Assembly (NCBI GenBank): GCA_910586485.1
Contig: CAJUIA010000021.1
Span: forward strand, 4,764-68,763
Length of the DNA: 64,000 bases
Direction: 5' to 3'
Source of the DNA: an uncultured Acetatifactor sp.
Lineage (GTDB): Bacteria > Bacillota > Clostridia > Lachnospirales > Lachnospiraceae
A program made the position numbers and the translations under genes. Under the pieces are notes generated by a model, which was given only the letters and a program-made list of their open reading frames with translations, searched no databases and was not told where the DNA came from. Positions 59,625 to 64,000 of this stretch are shown in pieces; position 1 is the stretch's first letter; each line of letters begins with the position of its first letter.

Positions 59625-60585
59625 AATCCCCTTCCTTTTCCAACGCGTCATTGGCTCTTTGTGCGCAAACCGAATTTGCTTTTATATTGTTAATACTGCT
59701 AAACAGCATAAACATCCCCGTCAGAATGGACAGCCTTACCTGCAGACAGTACATCACCTCCGCAAGCGGCATCCTTCCTTTTAAAATAAGAGTATACCCT
59801 ACTGCCAGCATCGCAAAAAATCCGCCGCATCCAAACAACCGCAAAACAGCGCTGCTTAAGGCATTGCGCATCTGCATGCCCAAATTCAGCTTCATGAGCC
59901 GGCGGCTGCTTTCCTGATATTTTTCCATCATCAGCTCCCCTGCATCGTAAAGCAGGATACTCTCTGCCTCCGTAACCAGCGGCTTAATAGCGGCTGTGCT
60001 CTCGGCCACAGCCCTTTGTGCCTTCTTCTTCCATTTCGGCGCATATTTCAGCACAACCCCGTAATTTAGAAACAGATGGGGAATGATGAACACCCATGCC
60101 ACAACAAACAAAAGCCGGCTGCTTCCAAGCATTAAGAAAGAGGAAAGCATTGTATTGATGACGGATACCACCGCATGAGGCAGATTCAACGGCCCGCTCA
60201 TCATCATATTTACCGCCTGTACGTCACTGTTTAATCTTGTGATCCACTCCGCACCAAAACGACCGTCCACCTGCTTAAGGGGCAGGCTCATAAGCCTTCG
60301 AAGCAGAATCCTCTGCAGCCCGGCTTCCACTTTGGCGGAAAAAGCCGCATAAAAGCTCCATACGGTACCATTATAGAAAAACAAAAGGGCACAAATCAAG
60401 CCATATGTTATACATACTACCCACAGTCTGCCCCCGTCGCAGGCCTCCAGACAAAGAAACACAGCCTTCATCAGGTTCGCCAGCATCCATGCCCTAAGCG
60501 CATCAAAGGGGGATCTCAATAGCAGGAGAAAAATATATTTACGCTGAATGCCCATTTTTTTCATCAGCTTAGAAAGCTCATTCAT
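59614..60585 (-). CDS. Stand-alone ABC exporter transmembrane domain (second)
   Basis: 323 residues with about six spans and the type-I exporter layout (LSKLMKKMGIQRKYIFLLLL opening; LPLKQVDGRFGAEWITRLNS coupling region). It ends right at the linker (AQRANDALEKEGDYEG) where an NBD normally begins, and has none. It overlaps the NBD gene by 8 bp and the MerR gene by 11 bp. It most likely pairs with the first transmembrane gene and shares the separate NBD. Confidence 0.85.
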   Translation of the reverse strand: MNELSKLMKKMGIQRKYIFLLLLRSPFDALRAWMLANLMKAVFLCLEACDGGRLWVVCITYGLICALLFFYNGTVWSFYAAFSAKVEAGLQRILLRRLMSLPLKQVDGRFGAEWITRLNSDVQAVNMMMSGPLNLPHAVVSVINTMLSSFLMLGSSRLLFVVAWVFIIPHLFLNYGVVLKYAPKWKKKAQRAVAESTAAIKPLVTEAESILLYDAGELMMEKYQESSRRLMKLNLGMQMRNALSSAVLRLFGCGGFFAMLAVGYTLILKGRMPLAEVMYCLQVRLSILTGMFMLFSSINNIKANSVCAQRANDALEKEGDYEG

Positions 60586-61225
60586 GAATCAATTTCCCCC
60601 CTTCCAGACGATAGATAACATAGCTGTCGTCCAGGGTCTCCGGATGATGCGTAATGTGGACCACTGTTTTATCCCTCGTCAGATGGCCCAGCGCCTCCAG
60701 AACAGACTGCCCTGTTCCCCTGTCTAGGGCCGAAGCCGGTTCATCCAGCAAAATAACGGAAGCCTCCTTGCAAAGCGCCCTGGCAATCTGAATTCGCTGG
60801 GCCTGCCCGCCGGATACCTGGTCACCCCGCTCACCCACATTGGTATCAAGGCCCTCTGGAAGGCTCTTAATCCACCCGCTAAGACTGGCGCTATCGCAGG
60901 CCATCCAAATCTTTTCCTCCGGTATATCATGCCCGCAGGTTATATTATCCCGTATAGACAACGGAAAAAGACTGTTCCGCTGCATTACCAGCGCTGTCTG
61001 TCTTCTGATTTTTTCCGGCAGGCTCATCCCCTCTATGATGGCCCTTCCGTGATCCGGTTCATATAATCCTGCAAGTATTTTTAAAACAGTACTTTTTCCG
61101 CACCCACTGTGCCCGATGATTCCGATGTGCCCGCCGGGCTCCACCTGCAGGGAAAGCTCCTTCAGCACCTCCCTGTCCCCATAGGAAAATGATACCTTAT
61201 CCACAAAAATCGCGTAATGACACAT
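60578..61225 (-). CDS. Stand-alone ABC exporter nucleotide-binding domain
   Basis: 215 residues from MCHYAIFVDKVSFSYGDREV. Walker A GHSGCGKST at 38-46, signature VSGGQAQR at 137-144, Walker B VILLDEPASALD and H-loop ITHHPE. It is an exporter-type NBD, but separate from any transmembrane domain. AAAGGGAGAAG precedes the ATG at 61225, which lies 29 bp inside the first transmembrane gene in a different frame. Confidence 0.88.
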   Translation of the reverse strand: MCHYAIFVDKVSFSYGDREVLKELSLQVEPGGHIGIIGHSGCGKSTVLKILAGLYEPDHGRAIIEGMSLPEKIRRQTALVMQRNSLFPLSIRDNITCGHDIPEEKIWMACDSASLSGWIKSLPEGLDTNVGERGDQVSGGQAQRIQIARALCKEASVILLDEPASALDRGTGQSVLEALGHLTRDKTVVHITHHPETLDDSYVIYRLEGGKLIHE

Positions 61226-62210
61226 GACTTCTCCCTTTCGAAATATTTCCCGCCAGCTTCTTCTCAATCCTGCCCACAGAGGCTTGAAAACGTCTGAAGG
61301 CTGCATAAATCCCCGGCATATTCTGCAAAAACCCCGATACATTTCCTGAGAGGTTAATAAAGATATAAAAACTGCCAATGCTGATTTCGCCGTTTATCAC
61401 CATGGCCCCGCCAAATCCCATCAGCATCAGAAGCGGTATAAAGGAAAGCAGCCCGGAAAGGGACATCAGCCTGGCGGCCGCCCTCTCCTTCCTGACATTT
61501 GCCCTTTCCCACTGCTGCAGCCTATTGTCCACGGCAGTATCCATCAGTCTGCCGGCATTGTAGACCTGAATGATCGGAAAAAGCTCCAAAAGAGTATCCG
61601 TCAGCCCGTTTAATTGCCTTCTGCTTTTCTGACACTGCTCCGTAAAGCCTTTGATCACTTTTCCGGAACAGTAGCAATAAATCATCAGCGGAACCGCAGG
61701 AAGCACGGAAAGCAGGGCCAGTCTGAAATTCAGGCACAGTAGAAATACTGCCGTAACCGCAAAGGAGACAAACTGCTTCGCAAAAGAAAACAGGTTTTCA
61801 TTCAGATACGCGGATACCTCCGCCAGCTCATTCTGCACAGCCGACTGCTCTTCTCCCGCATTCAGCCTTGACAAAATCCGAATATCACTTTGCAGATAAA
61901 ACCTGCCATACCCCATACGCATTTCATGGGCAAACAGTTCGCAGGTATAAGAGGCCAGGCAGGAGGACAGATATTCGACTGCGGTATGAATCAGAATAAT
62001 AACTGTCGCCATCGCCAGCGGCTTAAGCAGCAGCGCTTTCTCACTCTGGCCCCCTGACAGGACTTTGTTTCCCAACAAATCTATCGTATCCGCCAAAAAG
62101 CTGTTCCAGTAAAGATTGAAACCTACTGACAGCAATGTAAGAAACATGGCCATATAAAAAAGGAATCTGTGCAGTCGGATCAATTCTTTCAGCAGCTTCA
62201 AAATAAACAT
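61197..62210 (-). CDS. Stand-alone ABC exporter transmembrane domain (first)
   Basis: 337 residues with about six spans in type-I exporter order (ELIRLHRFLFYMAMFLTLLS; ILSRLNAGEEQSAVQNELAE coupling region). It ends after the linker (SVGRIEKKLAGNISKGRS) in a short out-of-frame tail where the NBD would follow. GGAGGA lies directly before the ATG at 62210, too close, so a TTG at 62201 may be the true start. First gene of the four-gene unit. Confidence 0.83.
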   Translation of the reverse strand: MFILKLLKELIRLHRFLFYMAMFLTLLSVGFNLYWNSFLADTIDLLGNKVLSGGQSEKALLLKPLAMATVIILIHTAVEYLSSCLASYTCELFAHEMRMGYGRFYLQSDIRILSRLNAGEEQSAVQNELAEVSAYLNENLFSFAKQFVSFAVTAVFLLCLNFRLALLSVLPAVPLMIYCYCSGKVIKGFTEQCQKSRRQLNGLTDTLLELFPIIQVYNAGRLMDTAVDNRLQQWERANVRKERAAARLMSLSGLLSFIPLLMLMGFGGAMVINGEISIGSFYIFINLSGNVSGFLQNMPGIYAAFRRFQASVGRIEKKLAGNISKGRSHVSLRDFCG

Positions 62211-62242
62211 TCCTCCAGTCCGTCCCCGGTATTTATAGTATT

Positions 62243-62273
62243 AAAATAGACCTTGCCCCTGGGACAAGGTCAA
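62243..62273 (-). promoter_or_regulatory. MerR-type promoter of the split ABC exporter operon
   Basis: On the minus strand TTGACC (62268-62273) and TATTTT (62243-62248) are separated by 19 bases. The dyad GACCTTGCCCC-T-GGGACAAGGTC (62249-62271) fills the spacer with one mismatch pair. This is a textbook MerR-activated promoter. The regulator is the last gene of the operon. Confidence 0.85.
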
Positions 62274-62852
62274 GAAATATTTATTTTTTGCTTTTATTTT
62301 TCGAGAACTGCCTTAATCAAGACAGTATTCACCAAAGAACGCGACAAATACCAGTGTATTCCTTTCCGAAATCACATGTCGGCTACCGCAAGCCAAGGAC
62401 AGTCAGCACCGAACAGAAGAATGGGCAAGACAACAGATGAAACGTATCAATGCGGACAGTGTTTGAAGATAACCTGTTATCCGAGAGCCTTTATATCAGA
62501 CAGCCACTTTTCATAATTTCCTTTTTTGAATGCACCATTATCAAAGGGCAGTTTAATTTCAGAATTAGGAAATAGTTTTTCAGAGTTTTCATAGTCCAGT
62601 TAGTGCCACTCATGCTATAGCCTCTTTTCCTTTTATTATCCAACAAGATGTCGTATAATGCGTTTACTTCATACTTTGTATTTTATCAACGAACAGATTT
62701 CAAAAAAGTATTGGACGGAGGATATTCTCTTTTTATTCGTAAATAACTGCCTGTACTTACACCATCTATAAACGAAGCTTTTCAATGATTAACCGTTAGG
62801 AACTATTTAGAAATAACTTGCTAATTCCAACAGCTTAATACTATACTGCATA
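62274..62852. other. Long non-coding stretch with a possible gene fragment
   Basis: No intact gene is seen. The minus-strand stretch 62477-62599 reads YENSEKLFPNSEIKLPFDNG, then AFKKGNYEKWLSDIKALG before TAA, which looks like a C-terminal protein fragment, but it has no start and no family I recognise. The plus-strand open frame from 62253 is not convincing. Confidence 0.4.
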
Positions 62853-62891
62853 GATACAAAATAGTCTACAACTTGCAGACTATTTTGTATC
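62853..62891 (-). terminator. Hairpin with 15-bp perfect stem behind the YhcG-type gene
   Basis: GATACAAAATAGTCT and AGACTATTTTGTATC flank a 9-base loop. The original stop codon of the YhcG-type gene (TAG at 62880-62882) lies in the stem. No clear T-run follows, so it may be a weak terminator or a protective 3' structure. Confidence 0.55.
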
Positions 62892-62975
62892 CATCATTTT
62901 TGCCACTTCAAACTCCAACGTTTCTATTGTAGGAAGACTGCGTTGGTATTCTTTGCTGAGCGCATTGCTTAATTC

Positions 62976-63971
62976 CTATCCCGCAATACCAATCGGCTGT
63001 GAAACTTCTTCCAAAGAATATTCCGCCACAACATTATCCTTATCCTTGCAAATAAGCAAACCTATTGCCGGATTATCGCCATCTCCTGTTAATTGCTTAT
63101 TTACTGCGGTAACATAAAAATTTAATTTTCCAACATACTCCGGTTCAAATCTCTTTGTTTTAAGTTCTACGACAACATAACAATAAAGTTTTATGTGATA
63201 AAACAGCAAATCAATATAAAATTCACGCTCTCCAACTTGTAAATGCACCTGACGCCCCACATAGGAAAAACCTGTTCCCAGCTCCAGCAGGAACTGGGTA
63301 ATTTGATTTACCAGAGCATCTTCCAATTCTTTTTCATCATAATCATCCCGCATCGTTAAAAAATCGAAACTATATGGATCTTTTAATGTCTGTACAGCCA
63401 GATCAGAAGCATTGGCAGGAAGTTTATCCTTAAAATTCGTAATGGCTTTTCCCTTACGCTCATATAATGCGCTTTCAATTTGATGTTCCAATACATCCCG
63501 GCTCCAATTATTTTCCAAAGTATACTGTGCATAAAAAACAGCTTCACGCACATCTTTGCATTTAAAAATAATACGCTGATTATGTCCCCACGGAATTGTT
63601 GTTATCAGCCGGAAAATATCATCAGACCTCAATTCGTCTACAACTTGTTGACCATTTACAGCTTCTGCATAAAAGCGGTACCATAGCCGCATTATTTTCA
63701 AATTCGTTTCTGAAAATCCTGCCATATCAGGAAAGGTCTTTTTTAAGTCAATACTCATCTGCCGCAAAAGACCTTCTCCCCACTTTGAATGTTTCTGCCG
63801 ATTTACAATATCCTCGCCAATATGCCAATAAAGTTCTAATAGTTCTCTATTCACTTTAATAGATGCTTTAATCTGACTGTTTCTAATCCTGTCTTTAATC
63901 AAAGCAATCCATTCCCTATATTCATCAGTCACGATAAATTTTACCTCTTGCTTTTTGATGCCGGCTTTCAT
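62976..63971 (-). CDS. YhcG-type PDDEXK nuclease (DUF1016), truncated by an in-frame amber codon
   Basis: 331 residues from MKAGIKKQEVKFIVTDEYRE. The N-terminal DUF1016 domain (about 20-170; HIGEDIVNRQKHSKWGEGLL, FSETNLKIMRLWYRFYAE) is followed by a PD-(D/E)XK nuclease core (EFYIDLLFYH, then YVVVELKTKRFEPEYVGKLN). GGAGGAAAAG precedes the ATG. The reading frame stops at TAG 62976-62978. Past the TAG the same frame continues as ELSNALSKEYQRSLPTIETL to a TAG at 62880, exactly the expected C-terminus of the family, so the gene seems to have acquired a nonsense mutation that removes about 30 residues. Confidence 0.88.
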   Translation of the reverse strand: MKAGIKKQEVKFIVTDEYREWIALIKDRIRNSQIKASIKVNRELLELYWHIGEDIVNRQKHSKWGEGLLRQMSIDLKKTFPDMAGFSETNLKIMRLWYRFYAEAVNGQQVVDELRSDDIFRLITTIPWGHNQRIIFKCKDVREAVFYAQYTLENNWSRDVLEHQIESALYERKGKAITNFKDKLPANASDLAVQTLKDPYSFDFLTMRDDYDEKELEDALVNQITQFLLELGTGFSYVGRQVHLQVGEREFYIDLLFYHIKLYCYVVVELKTKRFEPEYVGKLNFYVTAVNKQLTGDGDNPAIGLLICKDKDNVVAEYSLEEVSQPIGIAG

Positions 63972-64000
63972 CTTTTCCTCCATAGTATGTATCAATTCAT

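Noticed and set aside
62253..62516. 87-codon plus-strand open frame
   Set aside because: Begins inside the MerR-type promoter dyad, composition not protein-like, no ribosome binding site.
62660..62780. Short plus-strand stretch resembling the arm of a tyrosine recombinase (KVLDGGYSLFIRK)
   Set aside because: Too short and ends at once; similarity is too weak to claim an integrase remnant.
1..64000. CRISPR arrays, tRNA and rRNA genes
   Set aside because: No regularly spaced repeats with unique spacers and no cloverleaf or rRNA sequence was seen by eye; a tRNAscan or covariance-model run would settle this.

Overview
The window looks like a chromosomal stretch of a gut-type Lachnospiraceae bacterium (Bacillota, Clostridia). 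Support comes from strong AGGAGG-type ribosome binding sites, short overlapping operons, many antimicrobial-peptide-type two-component/ABC modules, glycoside hydrolases for mucin- or milk-type glycans, lipoprotein solute-binding proteins, and small RelB/RelE-type toxin-antitoxin pairs. I found no tRNA, rRNA or CRISPR array. All family names come from reading motifs; no database search was possible.

Layout. 1-5.1 kb: the end of an ABC ATPase with its TetR regulator, then a response regulator/kinase pair followed by a two-gene ABC-2 exporter. 5.2-6.1 kb: a YoeB/RelB toxin-antitoxin pair and a broken ABC ATPase gene. 6.1-11.9 kb: a five-gene module (membrane protein, regulator, kinase, ATPase, large FtsX-type permease). 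11.9-15.3 kb: an accessory island with a decayed IS4-family transposase, an AT-rich membrane protein and a second toxin-antitoxin pair. 15.4-19.1 kb: a TetR-controlled ATPase/FtsX permease. 19.2-26.7 kb: small regulators and hypotheticals, an Erm-type 23S rRNA methyltransferase behind a long attenuator-like leader, a DUF402 protein, and an XRE regulator fused to a large sensor-like region. 26.8-36.5 kb: a GH42 beta-galactosidase, phosphoesterase, XRE regulator, an AgrC/LytTR two-component pair with a likely target gene, and two lipoproteins. 36.7-46 kb: a sigma factor with a DUF2461 protein, a second GH42, a housekeeping-like cluster (methyltransferase, GNAT, TatD, phosphatase), an SGNH esterase and a GH29 alpha-fucosidase. 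46-48 kb: two small exported proteins and gene remnants. 48-54.5 kb: a third permease/ATPase/regulator/kinase module and a MATE exporter. 54.7-62.3 kb: a heterodimeric ABC exporter under one MerR regulator and an unusual split ABC exporter under another. 62.3-64 kb: a YhcG-type nuclease gene with an in-frame amber codon.

How it works together. The dominant theme is sensing and export of toxic compounds: three two-component/ABC modules, one TetR/ABC-FtsX unit, two MerR/ABC exporter units, a MATE pump and an Erm methylase. Several control sites can be read directly. Each two-component/ABC module has direct repeats with an 11-bp period over the -35 region. In the first module nearly the same site stands before both the regulator operon and the transporter operon. 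The TetR unit carries the same palindrome in front of both of its transcription units. Both MerR units have textbook 19-bp-spacer promoters with a dyad in the spacer. The LytTR regulator is followed by a 13-bp direct repeat with a 21-bp period in front of a small DUF6440 gene. The glycan part (two GH42, one GH29, one CE2-like esterase) fits scavenging of host or dietary oligosaccharides.

Most novel candidates: the three-gene split ABC exporter with its own MerR switch; the small single-span protein resembling a ring-building motif; the XRE regulator with a long BtrH-like region; and the leader of the Erm gene.
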